NCBI GenBank assembly: GCA_947650005.1
Contig: CANSTU010000005.1
Span: forward strand, 22,947-86,946
Direction of reading: 5' to 3'
Origin: an uncultured Lachnospiraceae bacterium
GTDB lineage: Bacteria > Bacillota > Clostridia > Lachnospirales > Lachnospiraceae
DNA: 64,000 nucleotides
The notes under the pieces are model-generated. The model saw only the letters and a list, made by a program, of their open reading frames with translations. It was not told where the DNA came from and searched no databases. Numbering within the stretch: position 1 is the stretch's first letter; each line of letters begins with the position of its first letter. Shown piece after piece: positions 1 to 8,281 of the stretch. The translations under genes were made by a program, and so were the position numbers.

Positions 1-893
1 CATCGGCCAGAAACTACGGCGTATTAAAGGCAACAGGAGAGTTTATTTGTTTTTGCGATCAGGATGACATTGTTAATGCGGAATGCTATATAAAACAGGT
101 GTGCAGAATGGAGGCAGATGGAAGTGATATTTGTATATGCGGAATAGGCAGGGATATCGGCGGAGAGGTATCTTTATATGAAGATTGGGAAGATCAATGT
201 TATACAAAAGATAAAATTTTAGAACATATTTTATATCCTCTTTTGTTCCAGGGATTTTCCGTACCCATAAAAATGAAGGAAAGAAACAGCTATTCCAATA
301 TTTGGTCCTGTATGTTTCGGATGAGTTTCTGGAGAAAATATAATTTTCAATTTCGGGCATATATCAACTATGAGGATGATTTGCTTGTAAAATTAGATGT
401 CCTTTCCAGGGCGGAAAGAGTGAGTACAATTGCGTATGTGGGATACTGCTGGAGAATGAACCTACGATCCCAGACTTATGCAGGAAACTTTGTGGAAGAT
501 ATGGAGCTGAAACAGCAGAAATGTTACGAAGATATGGAACAGTGTATCAGACGATGTGTGGACGATAAGGAGGTTCTGGGGCTGTTCAAGAGAGCCGTTT
601 TTTGTAAACAGTATTTGGATGCAATACACAATCTGGTTCATCAAAAGAAAGGAATGTCATATATAAAGGGATACTATCGGCGAACCATATATCAGCGGGA
701 TTTTGCTGATAGCATAGAAATGAAAAAATTTGTTAGAAAAGGGATGATAAGACTGAAGGTGCTGCTGCCGCTGCTGGCGGGACATTTCACCGTTTTAAGC
801 TATTTAGCGGAGCATGTTTTGGACTGCCTGTTAAGGATTTCTTTACGATTTCAATTATTAACGAAATTGGAACGTAGGATGAAGGCGGAATAG
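1..893 (+). CDS. Family 2 glycosyltransferase, 5' end cut by the window edge
   Basis: The open frame runs into the window from the left edge (codons begin at base 3), so the first methionine at 99 is internal. The visible part encodes 296 residues. It opens with SARNYGVLKATGEFICF followed by CDQDD, the classic GT2 nucleotide-sugar/metal segment (the DxDD motif lies at bases 58-69). The C-terminal third is basic and hydrophobic, as in capsule glycosyltransferases. It probably transfers a sugar to the growing repeat unit at the inner face of the membrane. The N-terminal strand with the usual VSVIIPxYN motif lies outside the window. The family call is solid; donor and acceptor are unknown. Confidence 0.88.
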   Translation, partial: SARNYGVLKATGEFICFCDQDDIVNAECYIKQVCRMEADGSDICICGIGRDIGGEVSLYEDWEDQCYTKDKILEHILYPLLFQGFSVPIKMKERNSYSNIWSCMFRMSFWRKYNFQFRAYINYEDDLLVKLDVLSRAERVSTIAYVGYCWRMNLRSQTYAGNFVEDMELKQQKCYEDMEQCIRRCVDDKEVLGLFKRAVFCKQYLDAIHNLVHQKKGMSYIKGYYRRTIYQRDFADSIEMKKFVRKGMIRLKVLLPLLAGHFTVLSYLAEHVLDCLLRISLRFQLLTKLERRMKAE

Positions 894-963
894 GCTGAAA
901 AATGGTTTATATCCATTTTTCAGCCGTGAATTTACGTCCGCCGAAGCGGGCAGAAAGGTTAAA
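893..963 (+). repeat. Form A hairpin-SD element (composite)
   Basis: A perfect 13-bp hairpin (893-905 with 913-925, GGCTGAAAAATGG and its complement) is followed by the core hairpin CCGC-CGAA-GCGG and the purine-rich AGAAAGG that serves as ribosome site for the ATG at 964. The same composite occurs at 35298 and, partly decayed, at 42164 and 55796. Confidence 0.75.
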
Positions 964-2061
964 ATGAATACACCTAAAATAATCGCATTCTATTTGCCTC
1001 AATTTCATGAGATAGAAGAAAATAACAGATGGTGGGGACAGGGGTTTACGGAGTGGACAAATGTCCGCAGAGGGCGTCCCTTATTTAGAAATCACTATCA
1101 GCCCAAGATCCCCCTGGATGATAATTATTATAGTTTAGATCATCTGGAAACTTTAGCCTGGCAGGCTGAGCTTGCAAGGAAATATGAGGTAGATGCTTTC
1201 TGTTTCTATCATTATTGGTTCCATGGAAAATTGCTGTTGGAAAAACCAATGGAAATGTTGTTGGAGAATACGGATGTGGACATTTCCTACTGCATTTCGT
1301 GGGCCAATGAAACCTGGTCCAGGCGATGGACAGGGGAAGAAAAGAATATTTTGATAAAACAAGAGTATGGAAATAGGGATGATTGGGAAAGCCATATAAA
1401 ATATCTGATACGTTTTTTCTCTGATAGGAGATATCTCAAAATTGGAAATAAGCCAGTTTTGATTTTATATAGGGCTATGGAAATCCCAAATTGCGAAGAG
1501 ATGGTGACGTATTGGGAAAAGAGATTAAAAGAGGAGGGATTTGCAGGCCTTTATTTGATAGAAACTTTAAATAGTGTGCAAAGGGAAAGTGTTATAAAGA
1601 ATTCTGACGCATTGGTAAGATTTGAACCGATGTATACTATATATAAAACAAAAAATTATTTGGTCAGGTTATATAGATATGCGATTAATCACATGCGGCT
1701 GTACAGATTCGGATTTCGGAATTACTTAAATTATGATTGGATTTACAGTAAAATCCGTAGGGAGAACAAAAAAAGAGAAGGAAAGACTGTCTATTTAGGC
1801 GTCTTCCCAGAATGGGACAATACGGCTAGAAAGGGAAACGCAGGGCTGGTCATCCGTGGAGGCAATCCGGATAAATTCAGATATTATTTTGAAGGGCAGT
1901 ATCAAGCATCCATGGAATCGGATAAGGAGTATATTTTCATTAACGCATGGAATGAATGGGGAGAAGGAGCTTATCTGGAACCGGATTCTAAAAACGGATT
2001 CCAATATCTTCAGGCTATTAAGGATGTAGTTCACAAATATCGTGAGAAAAATGGAAGATGA
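964..2061 (+). CDS. WbsX / GH99-like glycan protein
   Basis: 365 residues with the hallmark start of the WbsX (glycoside hydrolase 99-like) family: IAFYLPQFHEIEENNRWWG, then GFTEWTNV, FCFYHYWFHG and SWANETWSRRW, and near the C terminus INAWNEWGEGAYLEPD. These proteins are common in O-antigen and capsule loci and are thought to act on or build surface glycans; their reaction is poorly defined. No signal peptide is seen, so a cytoplasmic role is likely. The start is fixed by the form A element, whose AGAAAGG lies just upstream. It sits in a run of same-strand polysaccharide genes. Family call is firm, function is not. Confidence 0.85.
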   Translation: MNTPKIIAFYLPQFHEIEENNRWWGQGFTEWTNVRRGRPLFRNHYQPKIPLDDNYYSLDHLETLAWQAELARKYEVDAFCFYHYWFHGKLLLEKPMEMLLENTDVDISYCISWANETWSRRWTGEEKNILIKQEYGNRDDWESHIKYLIRFFSDRRYLKIGNKPVLILYRAMEIPNCEEMVTYWEKRLKEEGFAGLYLIETLNSVQRESVIKNSDALVRFEPMYTIYKTKNYLVRLYRYAINHMRLYRFGFRNYLNYDWIYSKIRRENKKREGKTVYLGVFPEWDNTARKGNAGLVIRGGNPDKFRYYFEGQYQASMESDKEYIFINAWNEWGEGAYLEPDSKNGFQYLQAIKDVVHKYREKNGR

Positions 2062-2095
2062 AAGGGAAAAGATTTAGAACAAGCAGGTAGAAACG

Positions 2096-2719
2096 ATGTA
2101 TGTAAATTTTTATTTTATTATTGCTTCTATCATTTCATATTTATATCCTCTGAGACTTATTACAATTCTCAGAGGAGTAAAAAAATACATATATAGTGCA
2201 AAAGCAAAGCGAAAAATAGAAATGTGCGGAAACCGGTTTTTCATATCCATTCCAAGGCAGATAAGAGGAGAAAAATATATGGAAATCGGGGAATCGTTCT
2301 GGGCAGAAGAGGGATTAGATCTCCAATGCCTTGACCGATATGGGAAAGAAGTTTATCATCCTCAATTACTAATTGGAAATAATGTCCATTTGGGGTATTT
2401 CTGCCATATCGGATGTATAGGGTCAATATCAATAGGAGATAACCTGTTAGCTGGCCGTAATGTGTATATAACGGATCATTTTCATGGAAATGGAACAATG
2501 GAGGAGGCTGCCATCTCCCCCAAAGAGAGGCCTTTATATAATAAGGGATCGGTAAAAATAGGGAATAACGTCTGGCTTGGAGATAATGTAGTAGTTATGC
2601 CTGGTGTTACGATAGGAAACAATGTCACTGTAGGGGCAAATGCGGTGGTTACACAGGATATACCGGATCACAGCATTGCGGCTGGTGTTCCGGCGAGAAT
2701 CATACGTATGAAAGAGTAA
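2096..2719 (+). CDS. Hexapeptide-repeat acyltransferase (LbH type)
   Basis: 207 residues. A short hydrophobic N terminus (FYFIIASIISYLYPL) precedes a left-handed beta-helix with hexapeptide repeats such as IGNNVHLG, IGDNLLAG, IGNNVWLG, IGNNVTVG. The active-site region around TDHFHG and the ending VPARIIR are those of maltose/galactoside-type O-acetyltransferases found in capsule clusters. It probably transfers an acetyl group from acetyl-CoA to a sugar of the repeat unit. It follows the WbsX gene after 34 bases and is followed almost directly by the next glycosyltransferase, so co-transcription is likely. The exact acceptor cannot be told. Confidence 0.87.
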   Translation: MYVNFYFIIASIISYLYPLRLITILRGVKKYIYSAKAKRKIEMCGNRFFISIPRQIRGEKYMEIGESFWAEEGLDLQCLDRYGKEVYHPQLLIGNNVHLGYFCHIGCIGSISIGDNLLAGRNVYITDHFHGNGTMEEAAISPKERPLYNKGSVKIGNNVWLGDNVVVMPGVTIGNNVTVGANAVVTQDIPDHSIAAGVPARIIRMKE

Positions 2720-2740
2720 TCGATTTGGAAGAACGGAAAA

Positions 2741-2766
2741 GGCGGCTGGACGGCAGGGAGGATTCA
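2741..2766 (+). repeat. Form B-like hairpin-SD remnant
   Basis: GGCGGCTGGACGGCAGGGAGG resembles form B elements (inverted GC arms, then CAG and GGAGG). It places a good ribosome site six bases before the TTG at 2767 and is inside the longer open frame that starts at 2725. Confidence 0.45.
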
Positions 2767-4245
2767 TTGATTAGGCAGGGTACAGAAGAAAAAATTGAAA
2801 AACTAAGGAATAAAACAGATGAGCTGATTCATAAGGGAAAATATGAAGATTCTCTGCTCTTAATTTCGTGTCTGGCCGACATCCTTTACAGGTACAATCA
2901 GGACTATACGGATCGCCGCCTGGAAATGCAGCTGGAACGAGTCAGGGATGGGCTGAAAAGGGAAGACGGCAATTGGAATGAAAAAAGGGCTGGCAGGAAA
3001 GCCATCTTATTTTATGATGGTTTTGGGTTAGATCGGCGGGGATTGGCGTTAATTTACTTAAAGGCGCTGACGATTTCAGGATATGAAGTAATTTATGTTG
3101 TCAGGGAAAAGAAAAAAGAGAATATACCGACGATTCTGGCGCTTTTGGAAGAGAGCAATGCAAAGGTTATCTATGTTCCCGATTCCTCTCTGATCGGGGA
3201 ATTCAGATATTTATCTGACATTTTCAGAGCAGAGGCTCCTGAGGCTGGGTTTCTGTATACAACTCCGGATGATGTATCAGGAATTATGGCTTTCTCAGAC
3301 TGTAAAGATATTTTTGTGCGTTATCAGATTAATTTAACGGATCACGCTTTCTGGTTGGGTGTGCATGCGTTTGATTATTGTATTGAATTTAGGGATTATG
3401 GTGCGTCCATATCGCATTATTACAGGGAAATTCCAAAGGAACGAATATTTAAACAGCCCTTTTACCCATTTATTGATCAGGAAAAAGAGTTTGAAGGATT
3501 TCCCTTTGAAAAAGGGGAAAAGGATTTTATCCTTTTTTCGGGCGGCTCCCTGTACAAAACGATAGATAGAAAAGAAAACATATATTATAAATTGGTGGAT
3601 TTCTGCCTACGCGAATTTGACTTTGTGAAATTCTGGTATGCCGGTTCAGGCGATGACACGGAACTGGTGAAGTTAAGGGAAAAATACCCGGGACGTATTT
3701 TCCATACGGGGGAGCGGAATGATCTCTATCAAATATTGCAGCATATAGATTTATATCTGAATACCTATCCCATGGTGGGCGGGCTGATGATGCAATACAG
3801 CGCGGAAGCTGGGAAACTACCTCTTACGCTGCGCCATGGGGAAGACGGTTCCGGCTTGCTGATCAATCAGGGGGAGCTGGGAATTGAGTTTGAAAGTCCG
3901 GAATCCATAAAAGAAGAACTGCGTAGGATCATAGGGGACAGAGACTACCGAACGAGAAAGGAGCAGGCCTTAAATGGCGCTGTTATCAGCCCGGAGCAAT
4001 TCAACGCTTCTTTGCTGAAAATGGTACAATCCCATACTTCGGGATATGAGATCGAGTACTCGAAGCCTGATACACAGGAATTTCTCCAAGAATACGCGGA
4101 CCGGTTTGGTGCGGATGGGGTAGAGAGGGCGATGGCAAAAATCAAGTTTGTCAGGCTTGCCGCTTATTTCCCGGAGATGTTTATAAAGGGAGTTTACGGG
4201 CGCGGGGGGGGTATTGCTCAAACGATATTCAGGTTACGGTTCTAA
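2767..4245 (+). CDS. GT-B-like glycosyltransferase ending at a poly-G switch
   Basis: 492 residues from the TTG at 2767, preferred because GGGAGG lies six bases upstream; the frame is open from another TTG at 2725. A helical N terminus precedes a Rossmann-like half (AILFYDGFGLDRRGLALIYLKAL), and the C-terminal half carries ILFSGGSLYKTIDR, FVKFWYAGSGDD and a GERNDLYQILQHIDLYLNTYP segment typical of family 1/4-like transferases of Clostridia surface loci. The frame passes through G8 at 4204-4211 and then reads only 11 unrelated codons to a stop. With one more G it would run on into the GT2 domain downstream, giving a single protein of about 802 residues. Domain call is moderate; the frame arithmetic was checked by hand. 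Confidence 0.75.
   Translation: MIRQGTEEKIEKLRNKTDELIHKGKYEDSLLLISCLADILYRYNQDYTDRRLEMQLERVRDGLKREDGNWNEKRAGRKAILFYDGFGLDRRGLALIYLKALTISGYEVIYVVREKKKENIPTILALLEESNAKVIYVPDSSLIGEFRYLSDIFRAEAPEAGFLYTTPDDVSGIMAFSDCKDIFVRYQINLTDHAFWLGVHAFDYCIEFRDYGASISHYYREIPKERIFKQPFYPFIDQEKEFEGFPFEKGEKDFILFSGGSLYKTIDRKENIYYKLVDFCLREFDFVKFWYAGSGDDTELVKLREKYPGRIFHTGERNDLYQILQHIDLYLNTYPMVGGLMMQYSAEAGKLPLTLRHGEDGSGLLINQGELGIEFESPESIKEELRRIIGDRDYRTRKEQALNGAVISPEQFNASLLKMVQSHTSGYEIEYSKPDTQEFLQEYADRFGADGVERAMAKIKFVRLAAYFPEMFIKGVYGRGGGIAQTIFRLRF
4204..4211 (+). repeat. G8 homopolymer, candidate phase-variation tract
   Basis: CGC followed by eight G then TATTGC. As given, the upstream frame ends at 4245. Nine G would join the upstream GT-B frame to the GT2 frame without a stop. 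Confidence 0.85.
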
Positions 4246-5174
4246 TAGGGACTTATAATCCGTCCTGGAAAAAGCTGAAGGCAACTTTAATGTCCGTTCT
4301 GCTTCAAAAGGGAATCGATTATGAGATCATAGTAACCGATGATGGATCGATTAATCATTTCTTTGCCGATATCGTGGAATTATTTGAGAAGTGTAAATTC
4401 GGCAGATATAAATTATTAGCCTCGGATAGGAATAGAGGTACTTGTGAAAATATATTTCGGGGAATCAGAAAGGCAGAAGGGGAATATCTCAAGCTGCTTT
4501 CTCCCGGGGATTATATGTATGGGGAGCATACGTTGGCAGAACTGTACATGTATTTTAAAAAAAGTAGTGTGGATGTAGGATTTGGGGAGGCTGTTTATTA
4601 TAGCGGCGACAGCAAAGGCGTCCATATTCACAAAGTACCCCGTCATCCGTGTAACATCAATCCGTATAAACGGTTCAAAAGAAATGCATATATAATAAAG
4701 GTCAATTATTTGGTGTTGAGCGATTTTGCCTTGGGAGCAGCCTTTTTTTCAAAGACCGAAATAACGGTACGGTACTTGAGGAGAATTGTAGGGAAAGTGA
4801 GATATGCGGAGGACAATATATATCGCCTGATGGTTCTGGACGGAATATTGCCCCATTATTATCCGAAGAAAGTTATATGGTATGAATATGGGACAGGAAT
4901 ATCCACGTCCGGGGAACAAAGATGGAGAAGGCGTTTAAAGAAAGATATTTCAGCGGCAAATATCGTTATGCGTCAGGAATCCAACAATATGGACTGCTTT
5001 TCCCGAAAATACAGATGGTATCTTTCCCTTGGCAGGTGGCCCGGGAAAATTATAAAATATCTTCTTTTTCCGGAATCGATTTTGTATATGATTGAAAAAA
5101 CTTTTTTCCCAAGGTATACGGATACGCCTGCAAGTGTATGTTCCTGTGAATGGCTGGAGCGGCTCCAAGGATAA
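4209..5174 (+). CDS. Family 2 glycosyltransferase domain, out of frame in this allele
   Basis: The frame encodes VTVLIGTYNPSWKKL, the first GT2 strand, at 4233-4277, then EIIVTDDGS and an NRGTCENIFRGI segment, so the fold is complete only if translation enters upstream of 4233. No ATG, GTG or TTG lies in this frame between the G tract and that strand; the first internal ATG (4290) would delete the nucleotide-binding strand. The only sensible entry is by fusion to the preceding gene through a G9 tract. In this allele the domain is probably silent or made only by slippage. The usual DxD is replaced by SPGDY, so the acceptor side may be unusual. Alternatively the G count is a sequencing error and the fused protein is constitutive. 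Confidence 0.75.
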   Translation, partial: GYCSNDIQVTVLIGTYNPSWKKLKATLMSVLLQKGIDYEIIVTDDGSINHFFADIVELFEKCKFGRYKLLASDRNRGTCENIFRGIRKAEGEYLKLLSPGDYMYGEHTLAELYMYFKKSSVDVGFGEAVYYSGDSKGVHIHKVPRHPCNINPYKRFKRNAYIIKVNYLVLSDFALGAAFFSKTEITVRYLRRIVGKVRYAEDNIYRLMVLDGILPHYYPKKVIWYEYGTGISTSGEQRWRRRLKKDISAANIVMRQESNNMDCFSRKYRWYLSLGRWPGKIIKYLLFPESILYMIEKTFFPRYTDTPASVCSCEWLERLQG

Positions 5175-5250
5175 ATACATGTGCCAGCCCATGGGATGAA
5201 GAAGACGGCTGGTTATGGGTATAGCTGTGAGAAGGAGTTGAAGAAAATTT

Positions 5251-6069
5251 ATGAAAAAAAGATATAAAGCATGCTGGGTGTTCATAATTGGCATTCTTTT
5301 TTGTTTCATTTTCCTCTCCTCGATTCTCATACATAAATTGTACATACATGAAAAGAATCAGGATCGCAAGATAAATGATATTCTTTATCTGCTGAAGGAA
5401 TTGGACGGATCACGGGAACTGGCATGCTATGAATTTATGGAGAAATGCCAAGGGGGAGAGTACAACTTTCTTGCGATAGGAAACAGTATTACGAAACACC
5501 AGGTATGTGAATTCTGGTGGGATGAGATCGGTATGGCGGCTTCTTCAGAGGAAAATGACTATTTTCATCAGGTAACGACGGAGCTGGAAAAACAGTATGG
5601 GGACGTAAATAGTTTTTCCTATAATTTCTCATCGTGGGAAATGTCTGCTTCCGACAGAAATCGGACGCTTTCGCTTTTGGAAGAAGTGGTGAACCCTTAT
5701 CTGGATCTTGTAGTAATCCAGTTGGGAGAAAATATTAATAACACAGATACCTTGGAAACGGATTTTAAAAATTTGATTGATTATATAAAGAGTGCTTCTC
5801 CGAAAGCTGAGATTCTGGTTATCGGGAACTTTTGGGAGAATGAGAAGGTGGACGGTATAAAAGAGAAGGCTGCCTTTGAAAAAGGTGTTCTTTATATCAG
5901 TTTGAAGGAAATTCAGGGGAAAAGGGAGTACCAATCATCTGTGGGGAATACGGTTTATGATAAGGAAGGAAACTCTCATAAAATAGAGGAAAAGGGGGTT
6001 GCCCGGCATCCGGGAGACGTCGGAATGGATTATATTGCGCAGCAAATCATTAGGAACATAGAAGAGTGA
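5251..6069 (+). CDS. SGNH-like membrane-anchored hydrolase or acyltransferase
   Basis: 272 residues. An N-terminal membrane anchor (CWVFIIGILFCFIFLSSILI) precedes an extracytoplasmic domain with an SGNH pattern: AIGNSITKH (block I, with GNS in place of GDS), a QLGENINN segment (block III-like) and ARHPGDVGM (block V, with its Asp-x-x-His replaced by an HPG arrangement). Such proteins remove or transfer O-acyl groups on surface glycans outside the membrane. Start chosen at the ATG behind GAAGGAG. It sits inside the polysaccharide gene run. The blocks are recognisable but divergent, so hydrolase versus transferase cannot be decided. Confidence 0.65.
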   Translation: MKKRYKACWVFIIGILFCFIFLSSILIHKLYIHEKNQDRKINDILYLLKELDGSRELACYEFMEKCQGGEYNFLAIGNSITKHQVCEFWWDEIGMAASSEENDYFHQVTTELEKQYGDVNSFSYNFSSWEMSASDRNRTLSLLEEVVNPYLDLVVIQLGENINNTDTLETDFKNLIDYIKSASPKAEILVIGNFWENEKVDGIKEKAAFEKGVLYISLKEIQGKREYQSSVGNTVYDKEGNSHKIEEKGVARHPGDVGMDYIAQQIIRNIEE

Positions 6070-6103
6070 TCCCAGGTTAGAGGGAGCGGAGAGGATCTGG
6101 TAT

Positions 6104-6538
6104 ATGCAGGTAATCAAATACATGTTTCAGCCCCATGGAGATGAAAGAGGGCAGCTAATCGCATTGGAAGAGGTAAAGGATATCCCTTTTATCATTAAAA
6201 GGGTTTATTACATGTACGATACGGTATCCGGAGTTGTACGGGGAAAGCATGCCCATAAATCGTTGCAGCAGATTCTTATATGCATACATGGGACATGCAA
6301 GGTGCGCCTGGACAATGGAAAAGAAAAAAAGGTCATTATGCTGGAGAAGCCATATGAAGGACTGTACATAGCCCATTATATGTGGCGGGAAATGTATGAC
6401 TTTTCTGAGGATGCGGTCCTGATGGTTCTGGCGTCCGATTATTACCATGAGGATGATTATATCCGGGACTATGAGGAGTTTTTAAGGCTGGTATCTAGTG
6501 GCGGTCATGGAGATGAAGGAACATATGATCCAACATAG
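6104..6538 (+). CDS. dTDP-4-keto-6-deoxyhexose 3,4-ketoisomerase (FdtA/QdtA/WxcM-like cupin)
   Basis: 144 residues, a single cupin of the WxcM-like family. It shows DERGQLIALEE, IKRVYYMYD, and the RGKHAHKSLQQIL signature with the catalytic His pair, then a WREMYDFSEDAVLMVLASDYY ending. FdtA and QdtA move the keto group of dTDP-4-keto-6-deoxyglucose to C3, giving the substrate of a DegT-type aminotransferase. That partner is present at 12194. Whether the product has galacto (FdtA) or gluco (QdtA) configuration cannot be read. RBS GAGAGG lies before the ATG. Its 3' end overlaps the possible early starts of the next gene. Confidence 0.85.
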   Translation: MQVIKYMFQPHGDERGQLIALEEVKDIPFIIKRVYYMYDTVSGVVRGKHAHKSLQQILICIHGTCKVRLDNGKEKKVIMLEKPYEGLYIAHYMWREMYDFSEDAVLMVLASDYYHEDDYIRDYEEFLRLVSSGGHGDEGTYDPT

Positions 6539-8270
6539 CTTAAAGAAAATGCTGTCGGGACAGAAGGGAGAAATCGGGATCCATATATTGACAGCTGTGC
6601 TGCTCTCCTGGCTGTGCTGCATGAATCTTTCAAAACTGAATTATATCGCCGTATTAAATGATGAATTTGGATATTGGGGGACAGCCGTTTCCATGGCGGG
6701 TTATGACTGGAAGGATTTGATTGCGGAAACGCCGTATTATTCTTATGGGTATAGTCTGCTGCTGCTTCCGATCATCCTCCTTCTTCCGACTCCTGTTTTA
6801 TGGTATAAAGCGGCCATTTTATTAAATGTGGTATTATTGTACCTGTCTTATTTCATATGCTGTGATATTGGAAAACGGATTTTCGGAAAGACGGACAGAA
6901 AACTAATCTGTTTTGTAAGTCTGGTGGTAGCAATGTATCCGGGGAATATTACCTATGCGCAAGTGGCATGGTCGGAAACTTTACAATATTTTTTGATTTG
7001 GTGTGTTACGTGGCTGGTTGTCAGGCTGGAGGAACGATTTTCTTATATCAAGATAGGGAGCAGCGTTATCCTTCTGGTTTATCTTTATTGTGTGCATAAC
7101 AGAAATATCGGCGTTATAGCTGTTTGGTTCGCGGCATTTTTTCTTATTGTAATAAAACATAAAAAAAGAGTGATATGGGCCGTTGTCCCTATGTTTGGGC
7201 TGGCTGCCGGATATTTCCTGCTGAAGCGGATAAAGGAATATGAGATAACTGCACTGTGGAATAATTCCGCTTCATCCGCGTTGAACAATATAAACCTGAA
7301 CGGAAGCACATTATTGGGCTATTTTCAGATATTAACCAATAATTTGGATTTATATGCTTGGTCTTTATATGGGAAGCTATTCTATCTTCTGTTGGCGACA
7401 GGATTTACGTTACCTGTAGTCTGTATCCTTTTCGTAAAAAACTGGTGGAAGGCAAAGACGCTTGGCCGTCATTTTGCCAGTAAATTTTGGTGCATTGGTG
7501 TTCTTCTGGTTATGTGGCCGCTGACAGCTTTGCAGATGATTGATTGGCCTGCAAGAAAAGATATAATTGTATATGCCAGATATATAGAACATGTAATTGG
7601 ACCTGTTCTATTTTTGGGGATTATGTATACGTCTTTGTATGCGAGGAAGATCAGAAAAGAGGTATTGCTGGCAGCCTTAGTTTTCCTGATTGGCTGTCAG
7701 GCTGTTTATAAAAAAATAGACGGAGCGGCAGGTTTCTTTAACTCCATCTGTGTACCGCTTTTGGGAGCGTTTTATGATAATACCAGTAGCCTTCAAGAAG
7801 GATTTATGTGGATTATTTTTGCAATGGAAATAATGCTTTTAGGGATATGGTGGTCTTCATGCGATAAATCGAATAAGGGAAGATGGCGGGTGGTTTTAAT
7901 CTTTGCATCAGTATTCTGTGTGGAAGGATATAAGGCAGATACATTTATGAACAACGCACGAAATACCTTTGAGACGAATACATTGCCTGTCTGTGAAGAG
8001 ATCTTACAGTATAAAACCCAGGAAATTTATTATGTAAAGGATACGGCGGTGGATTCTTACAGCGTAAACCCCAAGTATCTGCAATACATGATCCCTGATC
8101 GGACGATCCATGTAGTTGAAAATATGGAGGGGCTCCCGGAGGGAAGTTTCCTGCTTCTGTTAAATCCCAAAAGCCAGGAAATGATTAGATTTGTAGAAGG
8201 GACATCAGGAGTAAAGAAATTGGTGGGTACAGGATCGCTGAATTTGTATGATACGGCAGGGAGTCAGTAA
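6525..8270 (+). CDS. Polytopic membrane protein, GT-C glycosyltransferase-like
   Basis: About 581 residues with roughly ten to twelve hydrophobic segments and a short basic N terminus. The first outside loop carries LNDEFGYWGTAV, an acidic pair followed by aromatic residues as in the metal-binding first loop of GT-C enzymes (PMT/ArnT-like), and then PYYSYGYSLLLLP. A soluble C-terminal tail follows the last membrane segment. It probably transfers a sugar from a lipid-phosphate donor outside the membrane. Start is uncertain: ATG 6525 has AAGGA nearby; ATG 6513 and GTG 6498 are in frame. It could also be a polymerase. Confidence 0.65.
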   Translation: MIQHSLKKMLSGQKGEIGIHILTAVLLSWLCCMNLSKLNYIAVLNDEFGYWGTAVSMAGYDWKDLIAETPYYSYGYSLLLLPIILLLPTPVLWYKAAILLNVVLLYLSYFICCDIGKRIFGKTDRKLICFVSLVVAMYPGNITYAQVAWSETLQYFLIWCVTWLVVRLEERFSYIKIGSSVILLVYLYCVHNRNIGVIAVWFAAFFLIVIKHKKRVIWAVVPMFGLAAGYFLLKRIKEYEITALWNNSASSALNNINLNGSTLLGYFQILTNNLDLYAWSLYGKLFYLLLATGFTLPVVCILFVKNWWKAKTLGRHFASKFWCIGVLLVMWPLTALQMIDWPARKDIIVYARYIEHVIGPVLFLGIMYTSLYARKIRKEVLLAALVFLIGCQAVYKKIDGAAGFFNSICVPLLGAFYDNTSSLQEGFMWIIFAMEIMLLGIWWSSCDKSNKGRWRVVLIFASVFCVEGYKADTFMNNARNTFETNTLPVCEEILQYKTQEIYYVKDTAVDSYSVNPKYLQYMIPDRTIHVVENMEGLPEGSFLLLLNPKSQEMIRFVEGTSGVKKLVGTGSLNLYDTAGSQ

Positions 8271-8281
8271 ACGGAAAGATT

